DNA of 64,000 nt from Methanorbis rubei (GTDB taxonomy: Archaea; Halobacteriota; Methanomicrobia; Methanomicrobiales; Methanocorpusculaceae), in contig NZ_JAWDKB010000002.1 in the NCBI RefSeq assembly GCF_032714495.1, positions 237,552 to 301,551 on the forward strand, written 5' to 3'. Position 1 is the stretch's first letter. Each line of letters opens with the position of its first letter. The notes under the pieces were generated by a model. It was given only the letters and a program-made list of their open reading frames with translations. It was not told the DNA's origin and did not search any database. This document shows positions 45,800 to 54,459 of this stretch, piece by piece. The translations under genes and the position numbers were made by a program.

Positions 45800-46357
45800 A
45801 TGGCTGTTCCCGAAAAGGTATTCTTTACAAAAGGCACCGGAGTCCACAAGGACAAACTGGTATCTTTTGAAATGGCTCTCAGGAACGCCGGGCTCGCGCC
45901 GTACAATCTTGTGACGGTCTCATCCATCATGCCGCCGGATGCTGATATCATCAGCCGCGAGGAGGGACTCCCCCACCTCTCCCCGGGTGAGATTGTGTTC
46001 TGTGTGATGGCGCGGGACCAGACCAATGTTGTGGGACAAAAAGTCGCGGCATCAGTCGGACTTGCTGTCCCCCAGATTCATGACAAGCAGCACGGGTACC
46101 TTTCCGAGTATCATGCACGCGATGTCTCCTCACGCGAGTGCGGTGAGTACGCCGAGGACCTCGCAGCAACGATGCTTGCGACGATCTTTGATATTCCGTT
46201 TGATCCGGAGACCGCCTGGCAGGAACGCGAACAGATCTATCTTGCGAGCGGCAAGATCATTAAAACCAGCCATGTCTCAACCTCGGCCACCTGCACTGAC
46301 GGTGCATGGACGACGGTGGTTGTTGCGGCTGTATTCATTATGCCAAACCATGGGTGA
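45800..46357 (+). CDS. pdaD: pyruvoyl-dependent arginine decarboxylase
   Basis: 185 residues. The cleavage site is VTVSSIMPPDAD, where the chain splits between Ser41 and Ser42 to make the pyruvoyl group; GLPHLSPGEIVFCVMA and HGYLSEYHA lie later. It decarboxylates arginine to agmatine, the substrate of TiaS (gene at 30282) and the start of polyamine synthesis for deoxyhypusine synthase (gene at 27965). The last eight bases overlap the next gene. Confidence 0.94.
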   Translation: MAVPEKVFFTKGTGVHKDKLVSFEMALRNAGLAPYNLVTVSSIMPPDADIISREEGLPHLSPGEIVFCVMARDQTNVVGQKVAASVGLAVPQIHDKQHGYLSEYHARDVSSRECGEYAEDLAATMLATIFDIPFDPETAWQEREQIYLASGKIIKTSHVSTSATCTDGAWTTVVVAAVFIMPNHG

Positions 46358-46613
46358 ACTTTCTCTTCTTCCAAACATCGGCAAAGTGGTCGAAGGTCAG
46401 CTGAATGCGGTCGGCATCTTCACGGCAAGTGAACTTTCTGCCGCAGGCAGCAGGGGTGCGTGGCTGAAGATCCGCGCTATCGATGACTCAGCCTGCATTC
46501 ACCGGTTGTATTCTTTTGAAGGAGCGATCCGCGGCATAAAAAAGTCCGAGCTTCCTCCTGAGGTAAAGGCTGATCTGAAAGCATTCTATCAGAGTTTCGC
46601 TAGCCAAGTCTGA
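46350..46613 (+). CDS. TfoX C-terminal-domain protein
   Basis: 87 residues from MGELSLLPNIGKVVEGQLNA. The pattern LPNIG...LNAVGIFTASEL and IHRLYSFEGAIRGIKKSELP matches the stand-alone C-terminal domain of TfoX (competence regulator family). In archaea its role is unknown. It overlaps the end of pdaD by eight bases, so it is cotranscribed with it. Confidence 0.85.
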   Translation: MGELSLLPNIGKVVEGQLNAVGIFTASELSAAGSRGAWLKIRAIDDSACIHRLYSFEGAIRGIKKSELPPEVKADLKAFYQSFASQV

Positions 46614-46640
46614 TTTTTTTTTCTCCATCTCTGATTGATC

Positions 46641-46870
46641 AGCCGCCCACGGAAAAACGGAACACGCGGAGTTTCACGGAAAAACATCACGGAGCAGACG
46701 TGAACAGCACGGAAATATAATTTCGTTGGTTTTTTTTCAACAGAAAAACTGAAAATTATTTTGTGAAAGTACATAAAAATAATTTTGAATGAGAGTTCCG
46801 TGCTGTTCATGTCTGCTCCGTGATGTTTTTCCGTGAAACTCCGCGTGTTCCGTTTTTCCGTGGGCGACTC
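46641..46870. repeat. Family A element, copy 6
   Basis: Left arm AGCCGCCCACGGAAAAACGG...GGAGCAGACGTGAACAGCAC; right arm TGCTGTTCATGTCTGCTCC...TTTTTCCGTGGGCG. The centre contains GAAAATTATTTTGTGAAAG and resembles the centres of the copies at 1205 and 36619. It fills the gap before the second purF gene. Confidence 0.9.
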
Positions 46871-46937
46871 ACAAGTAATTATGAAAATTCTTTCTCAGAA
46901 ACATAACTAAATCCCCACAGCACCAATACTTCTCCAC

Positions 46938-48335
46938 ATGTGCGGTATCGCAGGCATCGTCGCAAACATCGAGGTATCGGGTTCCTTGTATCTGGCGCTG
47001 TATGCTCTTCAGCACCGGGGGCAGGAAAGCGGTGGCATCTCCACCTATGACAACGGAACTGTCCATAAACACAAAGGATACGGTCTGGTCTTTGAGGTGT
47101 TTTCTCAGGAAACCCTTCAGACTCTCTCCGGCAAAACCGGACTCGGGCATGTCAGGTATCCGACCACCGGCGGTTCAAAACCGGAAAATATCCAGCCGTT
47201 CAACTTCATGTTCCGCGGTCACACCCTCTCGGTTGTGCACAACGGTAATCTGGTCAACACCGACGAGCTCCGCTACGAGTATGAGGGGCGCGGCCACATC
47301 TTTTCAACAACATCTGACACGGAAGTTATTTCTGCAATCCTTGCAAACGAGATCATTCACGGCCACACCGTGGGCGAGGCGATCAGCTTCTGCATGCGCA
47401 CCATTCGCGGATCATATGCGGTCATCTTCATGCTGGACGGCTCTCTCTATGCGTTCCGCGATCCGCTTGGCATCAAACCGCTCTGCATCGGCATGCTGCC
47501 GGACGGCGGTCATGTCGTCGCATCCGAAAGCGTTGCCTTTGACGCGGTTGGTGCAAAGTTTCTCCGCGATGTTGTCCCGGGGGAGAGCCTGCTCTTAAAA
47601 GCCGACAAAGTTTATCCGCGGCAGATAATGTCAGCCCAATCTCCTGCGCACTGTGTCTTTGAGTACATTTATTTCGCTAGGGCAGACTCGGTCATTGACG
47701 GTGTCTCGGTCTACAATGTCCGGCAGAAGACCGGCGCACTGCTCGCAGGTGAAGCCCCTGCAGATGCTGATCTCGTCTCGCCGGTGCCGGACTCAGGTAT
47801 TGCTGCTGCGACCGGTTATGCCGACGCGTCCGGCACTCCGTTCCGCGAAGCATTGATCAAAAACCGGTACACCGGCCGCACCTTCATCATGCCGACGCAG
47901 GAGAAACGCGAGATGGCTGTCCGCATGAAACTCAATCCGGTCCGCGGCCACATCACCGGCAAGTCCGTGGTGCTGGTTGACGACAGCATCGTTCGAGGCA
48001 CAACCTCGCGTCGGATCATCGCCCTTGTCCGTGAGTTCGGCGCAGAAAAAGTTCATCTCCGCGTTGCGTCCCCGCCAATTATCGCACCCTGCTATCTTGG
48101 AACCGACTTCCCGACGCGTGAGGAGCTGATCTCTCATCACAAAAATGTCGAAGGGGTGAGGGCGGCAATCAATGCAACAAGCCTTGCACACATTTCTCTT
48201 GAAGGCCTCGTCGAGGCTATCGGTCTTCCCTGCAATCATCTCTGCACCGGCTGCCTTACCGGAAAGTATCCGCTGGCTATCGATGGCGAGGAAGAGGAGC
48301 CGCGCTGCATTGAGAAAATCGATCCGTATAAGTGA
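46938..48335 (+). CDS. purF: amidophosphoribosyltransferase with complete glutaminase domain
   Basis: 465 residues. MCGIAGIV gives the catalytic Cys after removal of Met; LGHVRYPTTG, SVVHNGNLVN and TSDTEVI are the remaining glutaminase residues. The phosphoribosyltransferase half has SVVLVDDSIVRGTTS and IIAPCYLGTDFPTREE; the cysteines HCVFEY, APCYLG and CTGCLTG fit the Fe-S type. It converts PRPP and glutamine into phosphoribosylamine, the first step of purine synthesis. It stands alone between two family A elements, while the diverged paralogue sits with LSm-L37e at 23683. Confidence 0.95.
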   Translation: MCGIAGIVANIEVSGSLYLALYALQHRGQESGGISTYDNGTVHKHKGYGLVFEVFSQETLQTLSGKTGLGHVRYPTTGGSKPENIQPFNFMFRGHTLSVVHNGNLVNTDELRYEYEGRGHIFSTTSDTEVISAILANEIIHGHTVGEAISFCMRTIRGSYAVIFMLDGSLYAFRDPLGIKPLCIGMLPDGGHVVASESVAFDAVGAKFLRDVVPGESLLLKADKVYPRQIMSAQSPAHCVFEYIYFARADSVIDGVSVYNVRQKTGALLAGEAPADADLVSPVPDSGIAAATGYADASGTPFREALIKNRYTGRTFIMPTQEKREMAVRMKLNPVRGHITGKSVVLVDDSIVRGTTSRRIIALVREFGAEKVHLRVASPPIIAPCYLGTDFPTREELISHHKNVEGVRAAINATSLAHISLEGLVEAIGLPCNHLCTGCLTGKYPLAIDGEEEEPRCIEKIDPYK

Positions 48336-48360
48336 TGAACCGGGGCATTAAGTCCAGTCA

Positions 48361-48494
48361 CCCACGGAAAAACGGAGTACACGGAAAAAACATCACGGAA
48401 ATATCGTTTCAAATGTGGGTTCCGTGCTGCTCACGTCTGCTCCGTGATGTTTTTTTTCTGTGAAACTCCGTGTGTTCCGTTTTTCCGTGGGCTG
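48361..48494. repeat. Family A element, copy 7
   Basis: Left arm CCCACGGAAAAACGGAGTAC, ACATCACGG; right arm GCTCACGTCTGCTCCGTG...TTTTTCCGTGGGC. The AGCAGACGTG part of the left arm is missing. The tail motif AATACACGAATTTACGG follows at 48505-48536 and leads directly into the next gene. Confidence 0.87.
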
Positions 48495-48541
48495 AAATGC
48501 AAACATTGTTTGTTAATACACGAATTTACGGACAACGCCTG

Positions 48542-49054
48542 ATGAAACAAAATAAACGAACCCTGATGCAGACCTTCAAAGCTCTTCAACCACTGAAAGA
48601 GCTTACTGCACAGCAGGATCGAAAGACGCTGATTCTCTGGGCACTCGACTGTGCTGATCTCATCCTTCCTATTTTTACTGAACGTTATCCTGAAGATCTC
48701 AGGCCTTTGCAGGCGGTTGCCGCAGCACGTGCATGGTCACGCGGCGAGATCAAGATGCCTGAAGCACGACGTTACGCTCTTGCGTCGCACAATGCCGCAA
48801 CCACTGTTGCAGATACGGACCCTGCCGCCTGCTCAGCAGCCAGAGCTATGGGTCATGTTGTCGGCACTGTGCATGTCGGCACGCACTCTATGGCGTTTGC
48901 TTCCTATGCAGTCAACGCACAAATATTTGCAGCAGACTTTGTTGACCCTGACACTTTCTGTGCCGAACAGTGCATTTTCCTCATGAACTGTCTGGAGTAC
49001 TGGTCAGGGATCGACAAGTCAGAGATGGTATGGGCAAAATTTCTGCAAAAATAA
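48542..49054 (+). CDS. Imm-5-like putative immunity protein
   Basis: 170 residues from MKQNKRTLMQTFKAL. AAARAWSRGEIKMPEARRYAL, and SAARAMGHVVGTVHVGTHSM match the Imm-5-like family of helical proteins often predicted as immunity proteins against toxins. No toxin gene is adjacent, so the assignment as an immunity protein here is weak. It starts five bases after the tail of a family A copy, and the tail may supply its upstream region. Confidence 0.75.
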   Translation: MKQNKRTLMQTFKALQPLKELTAQQDRKTLILWALDCADLILPIFTERYPEDLRPLQAVAAARAWSRGEIKMPEARRYALASHNAATTVADTDPAACSAARAMGHVVGTVHVGTHSMAFASYAVNAQIFAADFVDPDTFCAEQCIFLMNCLEYWSGIDKSEMVWAKFLQK

Positions 49055-49099
49055 CTACTGCTCTTTTTGAATTGTATCGATGTTGCCCATTAATTTCTG

Positions 49100-49226
49100 C
49101 CTTTCACAGAAAACACAGATAAAAACATCATTGAATCCGAACACAATTTATTTCCGTGCTGTTCACGTCTGCTCCGTGATGTTTTTCCGTGAAACTCTGT
49201 GTTTTCCGTTTTTCCGTGGGCGGAGC
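49100..49226. repeat. Family A element, copy 8 (left arm degraded)
   Basis: The right arm is clear (GCTGTTCACGTCTGCTCCG...TTTTTCCGTGGGCGGAGC). The left arm survives only as CTTTCACAGAAAACACAG and AAAAACATCATTG. The tail CCAATAAACGAATTTATGGG follows at 49244-49274. Confidence 0.8.
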
Positions 49227-49274
49227 AATGAACAATACCAAACAATGTTTGCCAATAAACGAATTTATGGGCAA

Positions 49275-49684
49275 AACAGATTGCAATTTTTATAAGAACA
49301 GTAAAAAAGAAAATTTGGGGGGTTTTGAGAGTGGTACGTGTGTCATTAACCGTTTGTTTGGAGGTGTGATGATTATTGTATTGATGGCAGACCCGACAAG
49401 ACTCCCGCACGGAAATGGCTGGTGTGTAGGTGTGTGATGAGGTGTATGTCTCATCTCAGGAATCGTATGTGGTGTAAATTTCCTGAAACTTTGACTGCAT
49501 GGAATGAACATTTTGCGTTTGTTCTGCAGGTCTGTCCGCGGCCGGTGGAATCACTACCGGCTGCTACTACTCTATTCGTAGTTATTGTATTTATTTGTAT
49601 GGTTCATTGCATGGCATTGATGTGTGGCAACAGAGCTTTGCCTTGAAGAAAGCATTATCAAGATTCAGGGATAATGAATGAGTA
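49275..49684. other. 410-base gap without recognised gene upstream of the PAS sensor
   Basis: No frame here resembles a known protein; a 74-residue frame at 49422-49646 is rich in Cys, Met and His and was not accepted. A hairpin GCCGGT...ACCGGC lies at about 49541-49562. Nothing else was recognised; it may be a long leader or a small RNA. Confidence 0.4.
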
Positions 49685-51856
49685 ATGAACGAGTCGGCGG
49701 GCGATTTTTCCGATATTCTCACACTTCTCAAGGACAATCCCCGCGGGATGTCCGTCACCGAGATCGCAGACGCCGCTCACCTCAACAGAAACACCATTGC
49801 ACGATACATGGACACCCTGCTTGTCTCCGGCCAGGTCGAGATGCGGACATTCGGCAAAGCAAAAGTCTTCTTCATCTCAAAACGCGTGCCGGTCTCTGCA
49901 ATGCTCAACCTCTCTTCAGAGATGGTGCTCTTAATTGACGAAAATCTGAAGATCATTCAGGCCAACGAAGCACTTCTCTCGTTCCTCTCCGTCGACTCCG
50001 AGAATGTTGTCGGCTCACTTGTCTACAGCGGCCCTTGCAATCTTTTGTGCGGCGACGTGCTTGCTGACCATATCAGACGCGCCCTTCGCGGCGACACCGT
50101 CCGTGGCGAGCTGCGGATCTTTCATGAAGGACGCGAATGCTATCTTGATCAGAAGATCTACCCGATGGTGCTCGCCGACGGCAGACCGGGCGTGACCGTC
50201 ATCCTTGACGATGTCACTGATCACAAAAATGCCGAGGCAGCCCTCGAACGAAGCGAAGCAATGTTTCGTCGTCTGGTCGAAACGGTTCGCGACTGTATCT
50301 GGTCGCTCGACGAGGACGCAGTCATCCGCTACATCAGCCCCCAGATAACCGAGATATGCGGATACGCTCCCGAGGAACTGATCGGCCACTCCTTCACCGA
50401 GTTCATGCCGGCAGGCGCAGGTTCGCGTTTTTCCTGGGAACTTGCCGCAGAGCTCTCCAAAGAGACCGGGTTCACGCTTCTTGAGTTTCCGTTCATCTGC
50501 AAGAACGGCAGCCGCATCTACTGCGAGTTCTCCGGAACGCCGGTGATCCTTGACGAAGAGTCAGGAATGTTCCTCGGCTACAACGGAGCGCTTCGCGACG
50601 TTACCGACCGCAGAAATGCCGAGCAGAGTGTGAAGCGGTGGAAGCTGTTTCTTGACGGCGTGATGCATAATATCCCTGGCATCATCATCGTCACCGATAC
50701 GAAAACCGACAGAATTGTCTACACCAATCTCAGTGCCGAGCAGTATCTCGGCATCAACCGCACTGAACTTCGGAGCCTTTCGATCTCGAAGCTTCTCTCC
50801 CGCTTAGGGTCCACGCATCTTGCTGATGCGCATGATAAGGTGAAGGCGTTTGGCAAACCGGTGAATGTCCCTGAAGACCGGATTGTGGTGAACGGAACTG
50901 TCTGTTACGTCTCAGCCCGCGTGCTGCGCATGGTTCTCTCCGCAGACCGCGAGTATCTGCTGACGATGGCAACCGACATCTCTGATGAGGTTGCTGACCG
51001 TAACCGCCAGCTTCAGACCCGCGAGCTTGCGTTTGTGCTTGAAGGTGTGACGACGACGCAGGAGATATGGAACTCGGCTCTGGAGATGCTGCCAAAGATC
51101 AGCGGGTTTACTGCGGTCGCGGTCTATCAGCGCAGCATCTTTGATGATTATATTCTCTTTATGTCCAAGGGCGGACGGTTTGCTCCGGCGATTCACCGCG
51201 ACTCGATTGTGGACCGGATCATCCGGAAAGGTGAGCCTGCGATCTTTGACACGTATCGTATGGGACTTTTCCCGGAAGGAACCCTGTCCACGATGGACAA
51301 CGCGGCTTCGCTTGTTCTGATGCCGGTGGTTCATGAGAGCAGGACGGTTGCCTGTATTGTGCTTGGTTCAACTGCTCCCCAGTCGCCTGATACGGTGCTC
51401 AGAGGAATTCTGATGTCAACATCGTTTCAGATCAGCACTGTTGCTTCCCGCTGCCTTTTGCAGGAGAAACTGCAGCGCGAACGCGACCGCACCCGGAGTT
51501 ATCTGGATATTGCGGGCGTCATGCTGGTCGTGGTCCGCCGCGACGGAGTGATCGAGATGATCAACCGGTACGGTGCGAAAACTCTCGGCTACAGTGAGTC
51601 TGAGCTGATCGGCAGGAACTGGTTTGAGGATGTCGTTCCGGCCCATGCCCGCGAGGCACGCCTTCAGGCGTTCGAGCAGCTGCTCTCAGGCATGGTGGAT
51701 GTGGAGGGCGATGTCTACAGCGGTACGGTTCTGTGCAGCGACGGCACGGAAAAATCGATCCGGTGGCGCAACTCGCTTCTTCGCGAGGAGTGCGGTACGG
51801 TCGCGGGCGTGGTGTCCTCGGGAGAAATTATTCCTGATGAGGGTGCCGGTAGGTAA
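49685..51856 (+). CDS. HTH-PAS-GAF sensory regulator
   Basis: 723 residues, soluble. An N-terminal winged helix (LLKDNPRGMSVTEIADAAHL, NRNTIARYMDTLLVSGQVEM) is followed by PAS domains near residues 75-185, 190-310 (SPQITEICGYAPEELIGHSF), 320-430 (VYTNLSAEQYLGINRTEL) and a last one at 600-715 (INRYGAKTLGYSESELIG), with a GAF domain near 440-590. No histidine kinase core is present. Such one-component sensors are common in Methanomicrobiales. It lies 320 bases before the Eha-fwdAC operon on the same strand and could regulate it. Confidence 0.85.
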   Translation: MNESAGDFSDILTLLKDNPRGMSVTEIADAAHLNRNTIARYMDTLLVSGQVEMRTFGKAKVFFISKRVPVSAMLNLSSEMVLLIDENLKIIQANEALLSFLSVDSENVVGSLVYSGPCNLLCGDVLADHIRRALRGDTVRGELRIFHEGRECYLDQKIYPMVLADGRPGVTVILDDVTDHKNAEAALERSEAMFRRLVETVRDCIWSLDEDAVIRYISPQITEICGYAPEELIGHSFTEFMPAGAGSRFSWELAAELSKETGFTLLEFPFICKNGSRIYCEFSGTPVILDEESGMFLGYNGALRDVTDRRNAEQSVKRWKLFLDGVMHNIPGIIIVTDTKTDRIVYTNLSAEQYLGINRTELRSLSISKLLSRLGSTHLADAHDKVKAFGKPVNVPEDRIVVNGTVCYVSARVLRMVLSADREYLLTMATDISDEVADRNRQLQTRELAFVLEGVTTTQEIWNSALEMLPKISGFTAVAVYQRSIFDDYILFMSKGGRFAPAIHRDSIVDRIIRKGEPAIFDTYRMGLFPEGTLSTMDNAASLVLMPVVHESRTVACIVLGSTAPQSPDTVLRGILMSTSFQISTVASRCLLQEKLQRERDRTRSYLDIAGVMLVVVRRDGVIEMINRYGAKTLGYSESELIGRNWFEDVVPAHAREARLQAFEQLLSGMVDVEGDVYSGTVLCSDGTEKSIRWRNSLLREECGTVAGVVSSGEIIPDEGAGR

Positions 51857-52175
51857 GTGCGGGTTTTTGAGATTGGCGATGTAGTCGTTATGTTTTGTAC
51901 GGATTTACGCGAATTTTGTTTGGGGTGATAAATATGATTTTTATGAGGCATCATTCATCACTACCCGGAAAACTTTTTTCAAATAGGAATTCCATGAATT
52001 CTCGTGAATCGATGATCAGGCAGAAGGCATGCGAATCGTGGACACTCCACGTACACACCTCGACCAAGTACCAATCCGCAATTTATTAATGAAACAGATG
52101 TCAATAGCATATCATTAACGAAAAAATCCGCCGCACCTTGCGGGTAACCCGGATTTTTCAAAGAATGAGAAGAGC
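51857..52175. other. 319-base gap with promoter region of the Eha operon
   Basis: A module C remnant (AGAAGGCATGCGAATCGTGG) lies near 52021-52040. TTTATTAATG at 52082-52091 is the likely TATA box for the operon. The leader hairpin follows at 52122-52158. No coding frame. Confidence 0.5.
52122..52158 (+). promoter_or_regulatory. nested hairpin in the Eha operon leader
   Basis: AAAAATCC pairs with GGATTTTT (8 bp) and encloses a small stem CCGC/GCGG with loop ACCTT. It lies between the predicted transcript start (about 52110) and the first gene at 52176. It could be a regulatory element or a partial attenuator, because the right side ends in five Ts. Confidence 0.45.
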
Positions 52176-52664
52176 ATGATCCCTGAACCAGCATACATCG
52201 CCGCCTCTGCGGTAATCACCCTCATACTCTTTGTGGGCCTTGACCTGTTCTGGAAACTCCCTGCCCACGCCGGAGTATCAGGAACAGAGACCATCGAACG
52301 AGAGATTGAAGCAGATGGAGGCGACAGATGCGGCGGCTGGATGATTGGAAACATCGTCACCTCTCCCGACGCATCCGCAGGAACCCTCATTGCCGCATGC
52401 GGCTACTGGATCTGGGGCGTCCCCGGAGGACTCCTTGCAGCAGTCCTCATCTTTATCGGCGCACGAATCTGCGCAGACAAAGGATACGCCGCAGTGAGCG
52501 GAACTCTCCTTGCAACCGCAGTTTTTTGGGCGCTTGACACCTTCGCAGGATTCCCGCCTGAAACCTTCATCGCAGGAATCGTCATCGCCATTCTCATCGT
52601 GCAGGGGATATCACCCAAGCACATCAGCAGAATCCTTGGAAAACTCTGGAGGAGATGCTCGTGA
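52176..52664 (+). CDS. Eha hydrogenase membrane subunit (EhaA/EhaB-like)
   Basis: 162 residues with four or more transmembrane helices and a conserved-looking loop CGGWMIGNIVTSPDASAG between the first and second. It is the first gene of the Eha operon, in the place of ehaA/ehaB in other methanogens, and its length is nearer EhaB. Exact letter assignment is uncertain. It overlaps the next gene by ten bases. Confidence 0.75.
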   Translation: MIPEPAYIAASAVITLILFVGLDLFWKLPAHAGVSGTETIEREIEADGGDRCGGWMIGNIVTSPDASAGTLIAACGYWIWGVPGGLLAAVLIFIGARICADKGYAAVSGTLLATAVFWALDTFAGFPPETFIAGIVIAILIVQGISPKHISRILGKLWRRCS

Positions 52665-52912
52665 CCGAACTCGTTCTCGCAGTCTGTGCAGTCATCGCTG
52701 TCTACGCAGCCCTTCGCGCAGTGTTTGAGAAAAACACCGCACGAAAACTACCTTTCATCACCGTCATGAACTTCGCGGTTGCAGGAGTAATCGTCCTCAT
52801 CCTCCCGCATCCACTGACACTTATTGCCGCAGCAGCGTATCTTGTTGGCGCAACCTTGGAAGCAAACGCCATCGCATCAGCCATGGAAAAACTCAGAGGT
52901 GAGCAGACATGA
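52655..52912 (+). CDS. ehaC: Eha membrane subunit C (DUF2109-like)
   Basis: 85 residues, three transmembrane helices (LVLAVCAVIAVYAALRAVF, FAVAGVIVLILPHPLTLI). Length, position between the first membrane gene and the DUF2108-like gene, and ATGA overlap with the next gene support EhaC, a small integral subunit of the energy-converting hydrogenase. GTG at 52661 is an alternative start. Confidence 0.75.
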   Translation: MLVTELVLAVCAVIAVYAALRAVFEKNTARKLPFITVMNFAVAGVIVLILPHPLTLIAAAAYLVGATLEANAIASAMEKLRGEQT

Positions 52913-53148
52913 TAGAGCTCGTCACTCTTCTCGCCGCAGTTCTCGCCCTCATTGGCGGCATTGCAACAGTCCTCGTCAAAAATCCGTTTGACAAACTGAT
53001 CACTCTTGGAATCCTTGTTGCAGGAGCGGTCATCTTCATGGTAAAACTCGGCTACCTTGACGTTGCCATCGTTGTCTCTCTCATGATGCCGATTGGAACC
53101 ATCTTCGTCCTCCTCCTCTGCTGCAAACGACCGGAGGGGCTTCAATGA
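52909..53148 (+). CDS. ehaD: Eha membrane subunit D (DUF2108-like)
   Basis: 79 residues, three transmembrane helices, with FDKLITLGILVAGAVIFMVK and DVAIVVSLMMPIGTIFVLL. Similar to MnhB/MnhC-type antiporter-related small subunits. ATGA overlaps at both ends. Confidence 0.78.
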   Translation: MIELVTLLAAVLALIGGIATVLVKNPFDKLITLGILVAGAVIFMVKLGYLDVAIVVSLMMPIGTIFVLLLCCKRPEGLQ

Positions 53149-53396
53149 ACGAACTCGAGTTCATCATCGGCTGCGTCCTGCTCCTCATAGGTGTTGCCGC
53201 AACCGCATATCCTCGTGACAAAACCTACCTCACGAGACTCATCAACATGGAAGTCGCCGAGTTCGGTCTCGTCTTCATCATGCTCGCGTTCGACGAAATG
53301 CTCGCTCTCGTCACCTTCATCGCAGTCAACATTGTTACAACGCTCATCTTCGTGCGGCTCATCGAAAAACAGCAGGCAAGAGAGGAAGAGCAATGA
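53145..53396 (+). CDS. ehaE: Eha membrane subunit E (DUF2107-like)
   Basis: 83 residues, two to three helices. LTRLINMEVAEFGLVFIML and FDEMLALVTFIAVNIVTTL resemble the MnhC/NuoK-type small subunit of ion-translocating complexes. It is coupled to the neighbours by ATGA overlaps. Confidence 0.78.
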   Translation: MNELEFIIGCVLLLIGVAATAYPRDKTYLTRLINMEVAEFGLVFIMLAFDEMLALVTFIAVNIVTTLIFVRLIEKQQAREEEQ

Positions 53397-53851
53397 GCAA
53401 AGTCCAGAAGATATCCGAATACCTTGCAGACACAAACAACCTGCCAAAAATTTACGCCGCAGTCGTCTGCCTCATCGCAATACTCGGACTTCTCACCGTT
53501 CCATTCCTCGCCTACGACGAGTCTCAGCTCTACCCAAAATCCATCAATCCTGAGAGTTCCTTAAACCCTTACGACCGCGGCGGCACACCATTCGCAGAGC
53601 CGGCGCAGATTGTTGCCCAGTATCCTGAGAACTCTCCTGCGATCGGTTACGTCACCGCATACTTAACTCCTGCAAGCTGGTTCCTGGCAAACACCACCAT
53701 GTACCTTGGAACAACCATCGTCGGCCATCCGGGCGGAATTCTTGATGAAATCCTCTACTACACGAGGGGCCTTGACACGATTGTTGAAGCAAGCATCTTC
53801 TTTGCGGCTTTTGCCATAGCCTCGTTCCTCTACCGGAGGGCAAAACAATGA
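53393..53851 (+). CDS. ehaF: Eha membrane subunit F
   Basis: 152 residues with a first helix (YAAVVCLIAILGLLTVPFL), a long extracytoplasmic loop with conserved NPYDRGGTPFAEP and a C-terminal helix. The size and order fit EhaF. ATGA overlap with ehaE and ehaG. Confidence 0.78.
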   Translation: MSKVQKISEYLADTNNLPKIYAAVVCLIAILGLLTVPFLAYDESQLYPKSINPESSLNPYDRGGTPFAEPAQIVAQYPENSPAIGYVTAYLTPASWFLANTTMYLGTTIVGHPGGILDEILYYTRGLDTIVEASIFFAAFAIASFLYRRAKQ

Positions 53852-54459
53852 TTGCATTTGAGATGCCGCTCGTGTACCAGATCGGTATTGCAGTCGCATT
53901 CATTGCGATCATCATTGCGTTCTCGGCGATCCTTCGCGAAAAGGATGACATCCACAAACTCATCATCATCGACCTTATCGAGATAACCGGTCTTGTTGTC
54001 GTCGCACTCATTGCGACCGATCTTGCAGAAGCCTTGATTCTGCCGGGCCTCGTCGTCGGCGTTGCTGAAATTATGGCGGTCTCTGAACTCTGGCTTGCCA
54101 AAGAAAAACTTCAACAGAAACATTCGGCAAAAAAATTCGACATCGAGGTCATGAAGACAGCCCCGCCAATCATCGGCCTATTGCTTGCAGCGTACGGAAT
54201 TTTTCTCACCGGATTTTCCGGAGGACTCATTGCAGCGCTTGGTCTTATGATCTTTTTCCTTGGAAAAAATATGGGCGAACATTTTGCAAAAATCGAAAAT
54301 GCCGCAGGCTATGCATGGGCACTCTGGGTGATCGCATTCTTCATCTTCATGCTGTTTCCTTCGCAGTGGTTCCTTGCGATTATGCTTGCGGCGGTTGGCA
54401 TCATGCTCAAAGTTATGGCGAAAATGTCTTTGGTTGGAACAATGCGGGGTGGTGAATAA
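53848..54459 (+). CDS. ehaG: Eha membrane subunit G
   Basis: 203 residues with about six helices. LREKDDIHKLIIIDLIEITG and ALILPGLVVGVAEIMAVSEL fit EhaG, an integral subunit with NuoJ/MnhA-type relation. It overlaps the following gene by one base (TAATG). Confidence 0.78.
   Translation: MIAFEMPLVYQIGIAVAFIAIIIAFSAILREKDDIHKLIIIDLIEITGLVVVALIATDLAEALILPGLVVGVAEIMAVSELWLAKEKLQQKHSAKKFDIEVMKTAPPIIGLLLAAYGIFLTGFSGGLIAALGLMIFFLGKNMGEHFAKIENAAGYAWALWVIAFFIFMLFPSQWFLAIMLAAVGIMLKVMAKMSLVGTMRGGE

Noticed and set aside
49422..49646. 74-residue open frame before the PAS sensor
   Set aside because: Composition is odd (Cys, Met, His rich), no ribosome-binding site and no family resemblance.
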